A stretch of 64,000 bases of DNA, taken from positions 62,001 through 126,000 of the forward strand of contig JAJTHE010000075.1 of assembly GCA_021298815.1 (NCBI GenBank). Direction: 5' to 3'. This document shows positions 38,207 to 47,410 of this stretch, one piece after another. The notes beneath the pieces are model-generated. The model had not been told where the DNA came from and made no database searches. It saw nothing but the letters and a program-made list of their open reading frames with translations. The stretch is from Betaproteobacteria bacterium. GTDB lineage: Bacteria; Pseudomonadota; Gammaproteobacteria; Burkholderiales; CAIKXV01. Made by a program: the position numbers and the translations under genes. Positions within the stretch are counted from its first letter, which is position 1. Every line of letters starts with the position of its first letter.

Positions 38207-39574
38207 GTGCAGCAGACAACGATAGCAGTGGTGGGTTCCGGCATATCCGGATTGGCTACGGCCTGGCTCCTTCGCGATCGGTACCAGGTAACCCTGTTCG
38301 AGGGCGGCGACCGGCCGGGCGGCCATACCAACACGATCGACGTGGATGTCGCAGGGCTGCGCTTTCCGGTGGACACCGGATTCCTCGTGTTCAATGAACG
38401 GACCTACCCCAACCTGATCGCGATGTTCGATCTGCTGGGCGTGCCGTCGACCACCAGCGAGATGTCGTTCAGCGTCTGCATCGAGCAGCCCCGGGTCGAG
38501 TGGGCCGGCACGTCGATCGCGTCGCTGTTCGCGCAGAAGCGCAACCTGCTCAGCCCGCGCTTCTGGCGGATGCTCTCCGACATCGCCCGCTTCAACCGCG
38601 AGGCGCCCGGCTTCGTCGAGCCGGATCCCTCGCGCCCGATGGACCTCGGCAGCTTCCTGGAACGCGGCCGCTATGGCGACGCGTTCCGCGACTGGTACCT
38701 GCTGCCGATGGCGGCGGCGATCTGGTCCTGCCCGGTGGACACCATGCGGGCGTTCCCGGTGGCGAGCTTCATCCGCTTCTTCGTGAACCACGGGCTGCTC
38801 CAGGTGACGCGCCGGCCGCGCTGGATGACCGTCACCGGCGGCGGGCGTGAATATGTACGCCGCCTGTGTGCCGACCTTGCCGACGTGCGACTGTCGACGC
38901 CGGTCGCCCGGGTGCGCCGGCTGGCAGACGGGGCCGAGGTCACCGCCGCCGGGCGCGTCGAACGGTTCGACCAGGTCGTGTTCGCCTGTCATTCCGACGA
39001 AGCCCTCGCGCTGCTGTCCGATGCCTCGGCCGAGGAATCCGCGTTGCTCGGCGCGGTGCGCTACCAGCCCAACGTGGCGTGGCTGCATACCGACGAGTCG
39101 TTCCTGCCGCGTGCGCGCGTGGCCCGGGCTGCATGGAACTACGCGGGTACTGGCACCGGTGGCAGGCCTGGCCCCGCGCCCGGCGCCGAGGCGGCCGCGT
39201 CGGTCAGCGTGACCTACCTGATCAACCGCCTGCAGCCGCTGCCGGTGCAGACACCGGTGATGGTGACCCTGAATCCGCATCGTCCGGTAGACCCGGCGCA
39301 GGTGATCCGTCGCATCGAGTACGCACATCCGATGCTCGATGCGGCAGCACTCGCCGCCCAGCAGCGGCTGCCGTCGATCCAGGGGACCCGCCGCACCTGG
39401 TACTGCGGTGCCTGGACCGGCTACGGGTTCCATGAAGATGGCCTGAAATCGGCCCTGGCAGTCGCGGCGGCCCTCGGCGTAGAGGCGCCCTGGGCCAGTC
39501 CGGCCGTCGGCGCGCCTCAGCCTGAGGTCGCGGCGGCCACGTCGGTCCGGTCGGCCACGGCGGCCTCGGCATGA
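38207..39574 (+). CDS. FAD-dependent oxidoreductase (amine-oxidase/phytoene-desaturase-like fold)
   Basis: A 455-residue flavoprotein starting at GTG 38207 (AAGGATG upstream). The N-terminus IAVVGSGISGLATAWLL is a clean dinucleotide-binding motif, followed by FEGGDRPGGHTNTIDV typical of amine oxidases and desaturases. The C-terminal FAD contact is WYCGAWTGYGFHEDGLKSALAVA. Proteins of this subgroup regularly precede DUF1365 and Cfa-like genes and are thought to modify membrane fatty acids. It is the first gene of the operon. A low-complexity Ala-rich tail of about 35 residues is extra. Substrate unknown. Confidence 0.88.
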   Translation: MQQTTIAVVGSGISGLATAWLLRDRYQVTLFEGGDRPGGHTNTIDVDVAGLRFPVDTGFLVFNERTYPNLIAMFDLLGVPSTTSEMSFSVCIEQPRVEWAGTSIASLFAQKRNLLSPRFWRMLSDIARFNREAPGFVEPDPSRPMDLGSFLERGRYGDAFRDWYLLPMAAAIWSCPVDTMRAFPVASFIRFFVNHGLLQVTRRPRWMTVTGGGREYVRRLCADLADVRLSTPVARVRRLADGAEVTAAGRVERFDQVVFACHSDEALALLSDASAEESALLGAVRYQPNVAWLHTDESFLPRARVARAAWNYAGTGTGGRPGPAPGAEAAASVSVTYLINRLQPLPVQTPVMVTLNPHRPVDPAQVIRRIEYAHPMLDAAALAAQQRLPSIQGTRRTWYCGAWTGYGFHEDGLKSALAVAAALGVEAPWASPAVGAPQPEVAAATSVRSATAASA

Positions 39575-39584
39575 GGGTGCCGCG

Positions 39585-40370
39585 ATGAGCGAGTGCCCGC
39601 TCACGCCTGCACTGTGTGCCGGCGAGGTGCTGCACCGGCGGTTCGCGCCGGTCGGTCACGCGTTTCGCTATCCGGCGTTCTTCCTTCGCCTGCCACTGTC
39701 CTGGCTCCAGTCGGGCCGGCCGCAGGATCGCCCCCGCCTGCTCGGCATCGACCGCTTCAACCTGTTCAGCGTGATGCGCCGCGATTACGGTGCGCGCGAC
39801 GGTTCGCCGCTGTTGCCCTGGATCCGCGGCCTGCTGACCGACAACGGATTGCGGGACGCGGACGGCGAAGTGGTGCTCTACACCCTGCCGCGCGTGCTGG
39901 GGTACGCGTTCAACCCGGTGAGCTTCTGGATGTGCCATGACCGGCAGGGGCGCCTGCGCGCAGTGCTGTGCGAAGTCAGCAACACGTTCGGCGAGCACCA
40001 CAACTACCTGGTGTCGAGCGGAGATGGCGGCCCGATCGGCAGCGGCGCGTGCCTGCGCGCGCGCAAGGTGTTCCATGTCTCGCCGTTCTTCCCGGTGGAT
40101 GGCGAGTACCGCTTCCGCTTCCATGAATCGGCTGGCAGATGCCTGTTCAGGATCGAGTACCACCGCGGCGGCCAGCATCAGCTTAACACCTCGCTGTCCG
40201 GCAGGGCCGCAATGCCGACCGACCTGCGCCTGCTGCGCGCGTTCCTGCGCCTGCCATGGCTGATGGTGGGCGTGATCGCACGCATCCACCTGCAGGCCCT
40301 GAAACTGTGGTGGAAGGGGGCGGTGTTCCATCGCAAGCCCATGCCACCCGCTGAAACGACGACGCGCTGA
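39585..40370 (+). CDS. DUF1365 family protein
   Basis: A 261-residue protein with the DUF1365 pattern: LCAGEVLHRRFAPVGHAFRYPAFFLRLPL at the start, DRFNLFSVMRRDYGARDGSPLLPW, the core YTLPRVLGYAFNPVSFWMCHDRQGRLRAVLCEVSNTFGEHHNYL, and KVFHVSPFFPVDGEYRF. The function of the family is undefined, but it co-occurs with FAD oxidoreductase and Cfa-like genes in stress- or light-induced clusters. It lies 10 bp after the oxidoreductase gene. No signal peptide. Confidence 0.9.
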   Translation: MSECPLTPALCAGEVLHRRFAPVGHAFRYPAFFLRLPLSWLQSGRPQDRPRLLGIDRFNLFSVMRRDYGARDGSPLLPWIRGLLTDNGLRDADGEVVLYTLPRVLGYAFNPVSFWMCHDRQGRLRAVLCEVSNTFGEHHNYLVSSGDGGPIGSGACLRARKVFHVSPFFPVDGEYRFRFHESAGRCLFRIEYHRGGQHQLNTSLSGRAAMPTDLRLLRAFLRLPWLMVGVIARIHLQALKLWWKGAVFHRKPMPPAETTTR

Positions 40371-40445
40371 CTCGGCCGCCGCCGTCTTGGGTCGTGTCGT
40401 GCACGGTCTTGCATCACGCCCGATACATGCAGAAAGGTTAGATCG

Positions 40446-41720
40446 ATGACTGAAGTCACTGTCGAGCAGTCGCGCGGTGCCGATGCGCAGCAGGTCACCG
40501 ACCAGGAGGCGGTACGCCGCATCCGTGCGGCCATGCCTCCGGCGGGGCAGCTGTTCCTGCGCGTGCTCGATCGAATCCAGGTCGGCCGCATCGACCTCGT
40601 GACCCCCGAGGGCGACTGGCTTTCCTTCGGTGGCGAAGCGGGGCCCCATGCCACGCTGACCCTGCGTTCATGGAAGGCGGCCGAGGAGATCCTGCGCACC
40701 GCCGACATCGGGCTGGCGGAAGCATACATGTCGGGCGATTGCGACATCGACCGTCCTGCCGACCTGCTGACCATCGCACTGCTCAACCAGCAGCACATCG
40801 AACGCGCGTTCTACGGCAACTGGGCGGCCGTGCTTTGGTACCGCCTGCGCCACTGGTCGCGCGCGAATACCCGCTCGGGCAGCCGGCGGAACATCGTCGC
40901 GCACTACGACCTCGGCAACGAGTTCTACCAGCTTTGGCTCGACCCGACGATGAGCTATTCATCCGCATGGTTCGCGGGTGACCTGTCGCAGCCCCTCGAC
41001 CGCGCACAGCACGCCAAGTACGAACGCATCCTCGACCGGCTCGGTGCGAAGCTGGGCGAGACCATCCTCGAGATCGGCTGCGGCTGGGGCGGCTTTGCCG
41101 AAGCCGCTGCGCGACGCGGCTGCCGGGTGCGCGGCATCACGCTGTCGCCCGCGCAGCTCGAGTACGCGCGGAAACGGATGGCGGACGCCGGGCTGTCCGC
41201 CCTGGTCGACCTGTCCTACACCGACTACCGCGACGTGCAGGGACAGTTCGACCACGTGGTGTCGATCGAGATGTACGAGGCGGTCGGCGAGCGCTTCTGG
41301 CCAGCCTACTTCCGGGCGATCCGCGATCTGCTGAAGCCGGGCGGCCGGGCGGTGATCCAGGGCATCACCATTCATGACGAGGTGTTCGGCCGCTATCGCC
41401 GCGGCACCGACTTCATCCAGCAGTACGTGTTTCCCGGTGGCATGCTCGCCTCCGAGGCCGCGTTCGCGAAGCAGGGCGAGCGTGCCGGACTCGACCTGCG
41501 GGCCAGCGAAGCGTTCGGCCCCGACTACGCGGAAACCCTGCGCCGCTGGCTCAAGGCGTTCACCGAGTGCGAGCCGCGGGTGCGGGCGCTCGGCTTCGAC
41601 GAGCGCTTCATCCGGATGTGGCGCTTCTACCTCTCGTATTGCGCGGCCGGTTTCGACTCGGGCCGCACCGACGTACTGCACTTCGAACTGGCGCGTCCGG
41701 TGCAGGGGGTGGCGCGGTGA
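40446..41720 (+). CDS. Cyclopropane-fatty-acyl-phospholipid synthase family methyltransferase
   Basis: A 424-residue SAM-dependent enzyme acting on unsaturated acyl chains of membrane phospholipids. An N-terminal lipid-binding region (about 1-130) contains AEAYMSGDCDIDRPADLLTIALL. Next is the Cfa hallmark AHYDLGNEFYQLWLDPTMSYSSAWF, the SAM site ETILEIGCGWGGFAEAAARRG and the catalytic region YEAVGERFWPAYFRAI. Relatives make cyclopropane or methyl-branched/furan fatty acids, and sequence alone does not tell which. It is separated by 75 bp from DUF1365 and overlaps the next gene by 4 bp (GTGA). Confidence 0.92.
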   Translation: MTEVTVEQSRGADAQQVTDQEAVRRIRAAMPPAGQLFLRVLDRIQVGRIDLVTPEGDWLSFGGEAGPHATLTLRSWKAAEEILRTADIGLAEAYMSGDCDIDRPADLLTIALLNQQHIERAFYGNWAAVLWYRLRHWSRANTRSGSRRNIVAHYDLGNEFYQLWLDPTMSYSSAWFAGDLSQPLDRAQHAKYERILDRLGAKLGETILEIGCGWGGFAEAAARRGCRVRGITLSPAQLEYARKRMADAGLSALVDLSYTDYRDVQGQFDHVVSIEMYEAVGERFWPAYFRAIRDLLKPGGRAVIQGITIHDEVFGRYRRGTDFIQQYVFPGGMLASEAAFAKQGERAGLDLRASEAFGPDYAETLRRWLKAFTECEPRVRALGFDERFIRMWRFYLSYCAAGFDSGRTDVLHFELARPVQGVAR

Positions 41721-42331
41721 GCCGCGCGCACGCTGCCGGCCGGCGCAGGCTGCTCGGGTTGTCTGGCGCGGCGATCCTGTCCCGGCCTGCTTCGATGCTC
41801 GCGCTGCCGGCACTGGCCACCGGGGCGATGCCTCGACGCGCCTCCGCGGCCGTCTCGCAGTCCCTGTCCCGGTTGCCGCCCGCGGTCACCGCGCAGGCGG
41901 GCGAACTGCGCCGGCTCGGCGTCGGCACCATGCGCTGGTTCGGCCTGCACGTGTATGACGCGGCACTGTGGGTGCGTGATGCAACGTGGGATCCGGCCGA
42001 CACCTTCGTGCTGGATATCGTCTATGCGCGCGACATCGCCGGCAAGGCGCTCGCCGACAGCAGCATTACCGAGATGAAGCGCGTCGGCTTCACCGACGAG
42101 GCGCAGCACGCGCGCTGGCTGCCCGCGATGGTCCGCACGTTCCCCGACGTCGGCCGCGGCGACCGGCTGGTCGGATTGAACCTGAAGGGTGCCGGCGCCG
42201 CCTTCTTCAACCAGGATCGCGCCCTGGGCACTATCGACGACCCGTTGTTCGCGCGCGCGTTCTTCGCGATCTGGCTCGATCCGCGCACGCGCGAACCGCA
42301 GTTGCGCAACCGCCTGCTCGGCAAGGTCTGA
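41717..42331 (+). CDS. Chalcone-isomerase-like exported protein
   Basis: A 204-residue protein from GTG 41717, coupled to the Cfa-like gene. The start RRRLLGLSGAAIL resembles a twin-arginine or Sec signal, cleaved near ASAA. The mature part matches bacterial chalcone-isomerase-like proteins: LRRLGVGTMRWFGLHVYDAALWV, FVLDIVYARDIAGKALADSSITEMKRVG and a C-terminal FFAIWLDPRTREPQLRNRLLG. The plant fold binds fatty acids or flavonoids. Here a periplasmic lipid-handling role is inferred from the operon. Confidence 0.85.
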   Translation: MSRAHAAGRRRLLGLSGAAILSRPASMLALPALATGAMPRRASAAVSQSLSRLPPAVTAQAGELRRLGVGTMRWFGLHVYDAALWVRDATWDPADTFVLDIVYARDIAGKALADSSITEMKRVGFTDEAQHARWLPAMVRTFPDVGRGDRLVGLNLKGAGAAFFNQDRALGTIDDPLFARAFFAIWLDPRTREPQLRNRLLGKV

Positions 42332-42333
42332 CC

Positions 42334-43641
42334 GTGCAGCCGGCCGCGGAGCACGGGCAGGCACCGCTGGAGCGGCTGTCGTCGTCGCGCCTGGCGGCGT
42401 ACAGCCTGTTCAGCGTGCCGCTGCTGATGACCGCGCTGCCGATCAACATCCTGCTGCCCGCGTTCTACAACGAACGCACGGGCCTTTCGCTGTCCCTGAT
42501 CGGCATCGTGTTCTTCCTCACCCGGCTGGTCGATGCAGTCGCCGACCCGCTGCTCGGAGCCTGGGTCGACGCGCAGAAGCAGCGCGCCTCCTACCTGCCG
42601 CCGGTGCTCATCGGTGCACCGGTGCTGGCGATCGGGTTCGCGCTGCTGCTGATGCCACCCGAGGCAGGCGGGGACCTGCTGTCCACTGCATGGCTCACGA
42701 TGACCCTGGTCACCGCCTATCTTGGCTATTCGCTGGCGATCGTCGCCTACCAGGCGTGGGGTTCCGAACTGGCCCATGACGACGCTGGCCGTGCGCGCAT
42801 CACCGGCAGCCGGGAGGGGGCGGGACTGGTCGGCGTGCTGGCCGGCGCGGTGCTGCCCCAGGTGTTCGGGATGCAGTCGATGATCGTGGTGTTCCTGGCC
42901 GCGCTGGCGCTGGCCGTGTTCGTGCTCGCACGCTTCTCGCCGCGGCCGCTGCGCCGCGTGCCGGCCGCTGAGGCGGACACCACGGCCCCGCGCGCAAATC
43001 CGTTCGCCGCCTTCGTAGTGCCATTGGCGAGCGGACGATTCCGCTGGCTCCTGCTGGTGTTCGCGCTCAACGCGATCGCGCCCTCGATCACCGCGACGGT
43101 GTTCCAGTTCTTCGTCGCCGACCGGCTCGGCCTCGCCGCTTACACCCCGGCCTTCCTTGCGCTCTACTTCATCGCAGGGGCCGCCAGCATGCCGCTCTGG
43201 ATGAAGCTCGCCACGCGCTACAGCCTGCACGTTGTCTGGCTGATCGGCATGGTGGCGTCGGTGGCGGCATTCGTCTGGGCCTACTGGCTGGATGCCGGTG
43301 CCCTTTGGGGTTTCGCCGCGATCTGTGTGCTGTCGGGGTTGGGGTTCGGAGCCGACCTGGCGCTGCCACCGGCCCTGCTGGCACGTGTGATCGATGCCAA
43401 CGGCCATGGCGGGCAGCGCGAGGGCGCCTACTTCGGGCTGTGGAACTTCGTGAACAAGCTGACCCTGGCCATCGCCGGTGGCATCGCGCTGCCGCTGCTC
43501 GAAGGGCTGGGCTACCTCAGCGGGTCCCGGGACCTGCAGGCGCTGTCTGCGCTGGCCTTCACCTACGCGCTGGTCCCCTGTGCATTGAAGCTGATCGCCG
43601 CCGGGCTGCTCTGGTTCGCCTGGCGCAAGGCCCGATTCTGA
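42334..43641 (+). CDS. MFS transporter of the GPH/MFS_2 type
   Basis: A 435-residue, 12-helix transporter starting at GTG 42334, two bases after the previous stop. GPH-like marks: YSLFSVPLLMTALPINILLPAFY in helix 1, FFLTRLVDAVADPLLGAWVDAQ between helices 2 and 3, and a late LCVLSGLGFGADLALPPALLARVID-like stretch. Family members import sugars or move lipids (the MFS_2 relatives include lysophospholipid carriers). In this operon a lipid-related substrate is likelier (inference). Confidence 0.85.
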   Translation: MQPAAEHGQAPLERLSSSRLAAYSLFSVPLLMTALPINILLPAFYNERTGLSLSLIGIVFFLTRLVDAVADPLLGAWVDAQKQRASYLPPVLIGAPVLAIGFALLLMPPEAGGDLLSTAWLTMTLVTAYLGYSLAIVAYQAWGSELAHDDAGRARITGSREGAGLVGVLAGAVLPQVFGMQSMIVVFLAALALAVFVLARFSPRPLRRVPAAEADTTAPRANPFAAFVVPLASGRFRWLLLVFALNAIAPSITATVFQFFVADRLGLAAYTPAFLALYFIAGAASMPLWMKLATRYSLHVVWLIGMVASVAAFVWAYWLDAGALWGFAAICVLSGLGFGADLALPPALLARVIDANGHGGQREGAYFGLWNFVNKLTLAIAGGIALPLLEGLGYLSGSRDLQALSALAFTYALVPCALKLIAAGLLWFAWRKARF

Positions 43642-43660
43642 TCGTCCCCGGAGGCAACGA

Positions 43661-44233
43661 ATGACTATTTCCCGTTTTCCATGGTTTCAGTGCCGCGTGG
43701 CGCGCGGATTGCGCGCGCTGCTGGCCGCCCTGGTGGTGGCTGCGATGCTCGCCGGTTGCGCCGCAGTCGATCCGCAGTCCTACGCGAGCGAGAAGCCGGT
43801 GCTAGACCTGCCGACCTACTTCAACGGCACGCTCGTCGGGCATGGCATGTTCCAGAGCCGTTCAGGCAAGGTCGAGCGGCGATTCGTGGTGACCATCGAC
43901 GCCAGGTGGGAGGGCAACGTCGGCACGCTCGACGAACGCTTCGTATGGTCGGACGGCGAGAAGCAGCGCCGGGTATGGACGATCACCCGGGTGGATGCCG
44001 GGACCTACACCGGTACCGCCGATGACGTGGTCGGGGTCGCGCAGGGCCGGGCGTCGGGGAATGCGCTGTACTGGACGTACACGCTTGCGCTGCCGGTCTC
44101 GGGTCGCATCTGGCATGTGCGCTTCGATGACTGGATGTACCTGATCGACGACAAGGTGATGCTCAACACCGCGGTGATGAGCAAGTGGGGCATTCGCCTC
44201 GGGCAGGTCACGCTGAGCTTCAGCCGAAAATGA
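43661..44233 (+). CDS. DUF3833 family lipoprotein
   Basis: A 190-residue protein. The signal peptide ends in a clear lipobox (VVAAMLAGC, Cys33 lipidated). The DUF3833 body has LDLPTYFNGTLVGHGMFQSRSGKVERRFVV, DERFVWSDGEKQRRVWTI and DDWMYLIDDKVMLNTAVMSKWGIRLGQVTLSF. The beta-rich fold suggests lipid or ligand binding at the inner face of the outer membrane. It overlaps the next gene by 4 bp. Confidence 0.9.
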   Translation: MTISRFPWFQCRVARGLRALLAALVVAAMLAGCAAVDPQSYASEKPVLDLPTYFNGTLVGHGMFQSRSGKVERRFVVTIDARWEGNVGTLDERFVWSDGEKQRRVWTITRVDAGTYTGTADDVVGVAQGRASGNALYWTYTLALPVSGRIWHVRFDDWMYLIDDKVMLNTAVMSKWGIRLGQVTLSFSRK

Positions 44234-44709
44234 ACGCGCGCGTGCCGGCTTCCGCGGGCGTACTGCTGGGTGCCCCCCACGCCGCGTTGTGGCCCGGCCT
44301 GGCCGGGTTGATGCCGCTTCTCGCGTGCGCCGTGTTGCCGCTGTTCCTGGACGCCGGCTGGCATCCGCTGCTGCAGCGGGCGCTGGTCGCATACGGTGCG
44401 GTGATCCTGGCATTCGTCGGCGCGATCCATTGGGGCATCGGGCTGATGGCGGCGCGCGAACCCGCCGCCGGCGCGCGCTTCGCGTGGTCGGTGCTTCCCG
44501 CAATGTGGGGATGGTTCGCGCTGTTCCCCTCGTTCCTCGTCTCGCTCGGAATGCTCGGTACCGGCTTCATCGTGCAGCTCACCGTGGACTGGCGCGTTGC
44601 CGGGACGTTCGGCCTGCCTGCGTGGTACCTTGCATTGCGTTCGTGGCTGACCTCGGGCGTCCTGCTGGCGTTCCTGCTGGCATCGTTCGTCACGGCCGTC
44701 GCGGCCTGA
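44230..44709 (+). CDS. DUF3429 family inner-membrane protein
   Basis: A 159-residue protein with five predicted membrane helices. The DUF3429 core is AYGAVILAFVGAIHWGIGL, followed by VLPAMWGWFALFPSF. ATG 44230 overlaps the DUF3833 stop (ATGA). Function of the family is unknown. Its place in this operon points to membrane homeostasis. Confidence 0.85.
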   Translation: MNARVPASAGVLLGAPHAALWPGLAGLMPLLACAVLPLFLDAGWHPLLQRALVAYGAVILAFVGAIHWGIGLMAAREPAAGARFAWSVLPAMWGWFALFPSFLVSLGMLGTGFIVQLTVDWRVAGTFGLPAWYLALRSWLTSGVLLAFLLASFVTAVAA

Positions 44710-44776
44710 ACCCCGGAGGACCTCCGAAGATGCCTTCGAACACTCCGTTCCACGCCTCCGACCGCTGCACACCGTC

Positions 44777-45553
44777 ATGTTGAACGCCCCGATCAAGGAC
44801 TGGAAAGGCAAGCGGGTCTGGCTGATCGGCGCGAGCAGCGGCATCGGACTCGCACTGGCCAGGCTGCTGATCGCCCGCGGCGCGAAGGTGGCCGTGTCCG
44901 CACGCAATGCAGCCGCGCTGCACGAGCTTGCCGCAGGGACCAAGCCGGCGAACGTGCTGCCGTTGCCGCTCGATGCCACGCGTATCGACCAGCTCGAGGC
45001 GGCCCTGCGCGAGATGACCGGCGCCTGGGGCGGCATCGACATCGCGCTGTTGCTTCAGGGCACGCACGAGCCGGTGCGTGCATGGACGCTCGATTCCGCG
45101 GTCGCGCACCGGCTGGTCGACACCAACCTGCTGTCGGTGCTCGACTCGCTGGCGGTCGTGCTGCCGCAAATGCTGCGCCAGGGCAGTGGCGGCATCGCGA
45201 TCTGCTCGTCGGTCGCCGGCTACCGCGGATTGCCGACCAGCCTGGTGTATGGCGCGACAAAGGCGGCGCTGATCAACCTGGCCGAGACGCTGTACATGGA
45301 CCTGTCCCCGCGTGGCATCGGCGTGTGGATCGTCAACCCGGGTTTCGTGAAGACCCCGCTGACCGACCGCAACGAGTTCCCGATGCCGGCGCTGATCAGC
45401 GCCGACGAGGCGGCGGCGCACATCGTGTCCGGCCTCGCCAGCGGGCGCTTCGACATCCACTTCCCCAAGCGGTTCACGCGCTGGCTGAAGCTGCTGCGCC
45501 TGCTGCCGTACGGCCTGTACTTCAGGCTGGTCCGGCGCGCCACCGGGCTTTGA
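44777..45553 (+). CDS. SDR-family NAD(P)-dependent oxidoreductase
   Basis: A 258-residue short-chain dehydrogenase. Cofactor site VWLIGASSGIGLALARLL, catalytic Ser in CSSVAGYRG, then YGATKAAL containing the Tyr-x3-Lys pair, and NPGFVKTPLTD. The C-terminal region is basic and hydrophobic (FPKRFTRWLKLLRLLPYGLYFRLV), as in membrane-associated SDRs. It belongs to the operon; the substrate is unknown but could be an acyl-chain ketone or alcohol. Confidence 0.9.
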   Translation: MLNAPIKDWKGKRVWLIGASSGIGLALARLLIARGAKVAVSARNAAALHELAAGTKPANVLPLPLDATRIDQLEAALREMTGAWGGIDIALLLQGTHEPVRAWTLDSAVAHRLVDTNLLSVLDSLAVVLPQMLRQGSGGIAICSSVAGYRGLPTSLVYGATKAALINLAETLYMDLSPRGIGVWIVNPGFVKTPLTDRNEFPMPALISADEAAAHIVSGLASGRFDIHFPKRFTRWLKLLRLLPYGLYFRLVRRATGL

Positions 45554-45558
45554 CCACG

Positions 45559-46068
45559 ATGGCGACGGATCCCGCGGCGTCCGGTGCGTCGGCTGCCACG
45601 CCGGCCGACGCGCCCGCGCCTGCCGCGCAGGCCACCGCAGGCACGCGCGCCGCGCTGGCGCGCATCGAGGCACTCTACGCGGGCCTCGCGCCCGAGGGCA
45701 CCGGCGCGCTGCGCGATGCCTATTCGGCCGATGCGTACTTCAGAGACCCGTTCAACGAAGTGCGGGGCGCGGCGGCGATCGAGCGCATCTTCTCGCACAT
45801 GTTCGACCAGCTGCATGCGCCGCGCTTCGTGATCCTCGAGCGGGCCGTGGATGGCGACACGGCCTGGCTGACCTGGGACCTCGAGTACCGGCTGAAGCCG
45901 GGGCAGCCGGTGCGCCGCATCCACGGCGCGTCGCAGCTGCGTTTCGATGGCGACGGATGCGTCTGCCACCATCGCGACTACTGGGACGCGGCGGGAGAAC
46001 TCTACGAAACGCTGCCGCTGCTGGGTAGCGTGCTGCGGCTGATCAGGGGCAGGTTGCGCGCGCGGTGA
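45559..46068 (+). CDS. NTF2-like (SnoaL-type) protein
   Basis: A 169-residue protein with an Ala/Pro-rich start (about 30 residues) and one NTF2-like domain: RIEALYAGLAPEGTGALRDAYSADAYFRDPFNEVRG, then IERIFSHMFDQLHAPRFVILERAVDGDTAWLTWDLEY, and CVCHHRDYWDAAGELYETLPLLG. NTF2-like folds host small isomerases or hydrolases or bind small molecules. It is the last gene of the rightward operon, 5 bp after the SDR gene. Confidence 0.88.
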   Translation: MATDPAASGASAATPADAPAPAAQATAGTRAALARIEALYAGLAPEGTGALRDAYSADAYFRDPFNEVRGAAAIERIFSHMFDQLHAPRFVILERAVDGDTAWLTWDLEYRLKPGQPVRRIHGASQLRFDGDGCVCHHRDYWDAAGELYETLPLLGSVLRLIRGRLRAR

Positions 46069-46101
46069 ACGTCGTCCGGCGCGGCCTGCGCGCCGACACG
46101 G

Positions 46102-46734
46102 TCACTTCGGCGGTGCTGCTGCCGGCTCGACCGGCGGCCGCTTGATCAGCTCGAACACGCGCACCACGCGCGCGACGCCGCTGGTAGTGCGCGCGATCTC
46201 GGCCGCCTGGTCGGCCTCGGCGGCCGTCACCAGCCCCATCAGGTAGACCACGCCAGCCTCGGTGACCACCTTGACGTGGTTCGCCTGCACCCGCGGGTCC
46301 TTGCCGCGTGCCTGGTTGTCGACGATGCGCGCCTTGACCCGGCCGGTGATGAACGAGTCGTTGCTGCGCGCGGTGAGCGAACTGGGCCCGGCGATGCGCA
46401 TCTCGTTCTGCACATGGCGCACGTTCGGCTGCGCCCTGGCCAGCGCCTCGATGCCCGCGCGCACCTGTTCGGTGGTCGCTTCGCCGGTTATCAGCACGAC
46501 GCGGTTGTACGAGGTGACGTTCGTGTTGGCGACCTTGCCGAACTTCGTGCTGATCTCGTTGCCGAGGCGCAGTTCGATGTTCTGGTCGTCGACCACGGTG
46601 CCGGCGGTGCGCCGGTCGTCCGCGATCAGCACGCCGGTGGCGACGCCGCCGACGACCAGCGGCACGCAGCCGCTGGCGACGAGGCCGGAAAGCGCGATGG
46701 CCAATGCTGCCAGGCGACGATTCACGCGGTTCAT
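46102..46734 (-). CDS. dolP: BON-domain lipoprotein DolP (YraP)
   Basis: A 210-residue outer-membrane lipoprotein. Signal peptide with lipobox LVASGC, then two BON domains (about 55-120 and 130-200). DolP binds anionic phospholipids at division sites and helps outer-membrane integrity. The gene overlaps diaA/gmhA by 4 bp and completes the conserved lpoA-yraN-diaA-dolP order. A short Pro/Ala tail follows. Confidence 0.93.
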   Translation of the reverse strand: MNRVNRRLAALAIALSGLVASGCVPLVVGGVATGVLIADDRRTAGTVVDDQNIELRLGNEISTKFGKVANTNVTSYNRVVLITGEATTEQVRAGIEALARAQPNVRHVQNEMRIAGPSSLTARSNDSFITGRVKARIVDNQARGKDPRVQANHVKVVTEAGVVYLMGLVTAAEADQAAEIARTTSGVARVVRVFELIKRPPVEPAAAPPK

Positions 46735-47336
46735 TGGGGCTCCTTCGGGAACATGATCTGGTCTATCGTGTCGCAGATGCAGTGAAGCGCGAGTATGTGG
46801 ACTTCCTGCACGTGGGCGGTGCTCGGATGCGCCACGCGCAGTTCGATGTCGCCGTCGCACAGGTCGCGCCCGATGCTGCCGCCGTCGCGCCCGGTCAGCG
46901 CGACCACCTGCATGCCGGCATTGCGCGCCGCCTCGATCGCGGCGACCACGTTCGGCGAATTGCCGGACGTGGAGATCGCCAACAGCACGTCGCCGCGGCG
47001 ACCGAGCGCCTGCACCTGCTTCGAGAATACCTGCCTGTAGTCGTAGTCGTTGGCGATCGAGGTGAGCGTCGAACTGTCAGTGGTCAGCGCGATTGCGGCC
47101 AGCGGCGGGCGTTCGGTCTCGAAGCGGTTCAGCAGTTCGGCCGCGAAGTGCTGGGCATCGGCGGCGGAGCCGCCGTTGCCGCAGGCAAGCACGCGGCCTC
47201 CGGCGCCCAGTGCCGCGGCCATCATGCGGCCGGCCGCGAGGATCGGCGCGGCGAGTTTCGGGGCGGCTTCCCGCTTCAGGCGGGCGCTTTCCTCGAATCG
47301 CATGGCGATGCGTTCGAGCAGTTCCTTGGGTTCCAT
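46731..47336 (-). CDS. SIS-domain protein, DiaA/GmhA-like
   Basis: A 201-residue SIS-domain protein with [59 protein letters not shown], and a C-terminal [13 protein letters not shown]. Two readings exist: phosphoheptose isomerase GmhA (LPS heptose), or DiaA, which binds DnaA and times replication. The neighbours (lpoA, yraN, dolP) are those of diaA in E. coli. A separate rfaE2 gene in this window shows that the heptose pathway is present too. Confidence 0.9.
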   Translation of the reverse strand: MEPKELLERIAMRFEESARLKREAAPKLAAPILAAGRMMAAALGAGGRVLACGNGGSAADAQHFAAELLNRFETERPPLAAIALTTDSSTLTSIANDYDYRQVFSKQVQALGRRGDVLLAISTSGNSPNVVAAIEAARNAGMQVVALTGRDGGSIGRDLCDGDIELRVAHPSTAHVQEVHILALHCICDTIDQIMFPKEPQ

Positions 47337-47410
47337 CCGCGCATTCTACGACGCAACACGCATGCGGGCATCCGCTCCCGTGGTGCACTGCGTCCTTGCC
47401 GGTTGCCGCG

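Noticed and set aside
46078-46094. GGCGCG-N5-CGCGCC hairpin between the NTF2-like gene and dolP as a terminator
   Set aside because: No T-run on either strand, and such short G+C dyads are common at this base composition.
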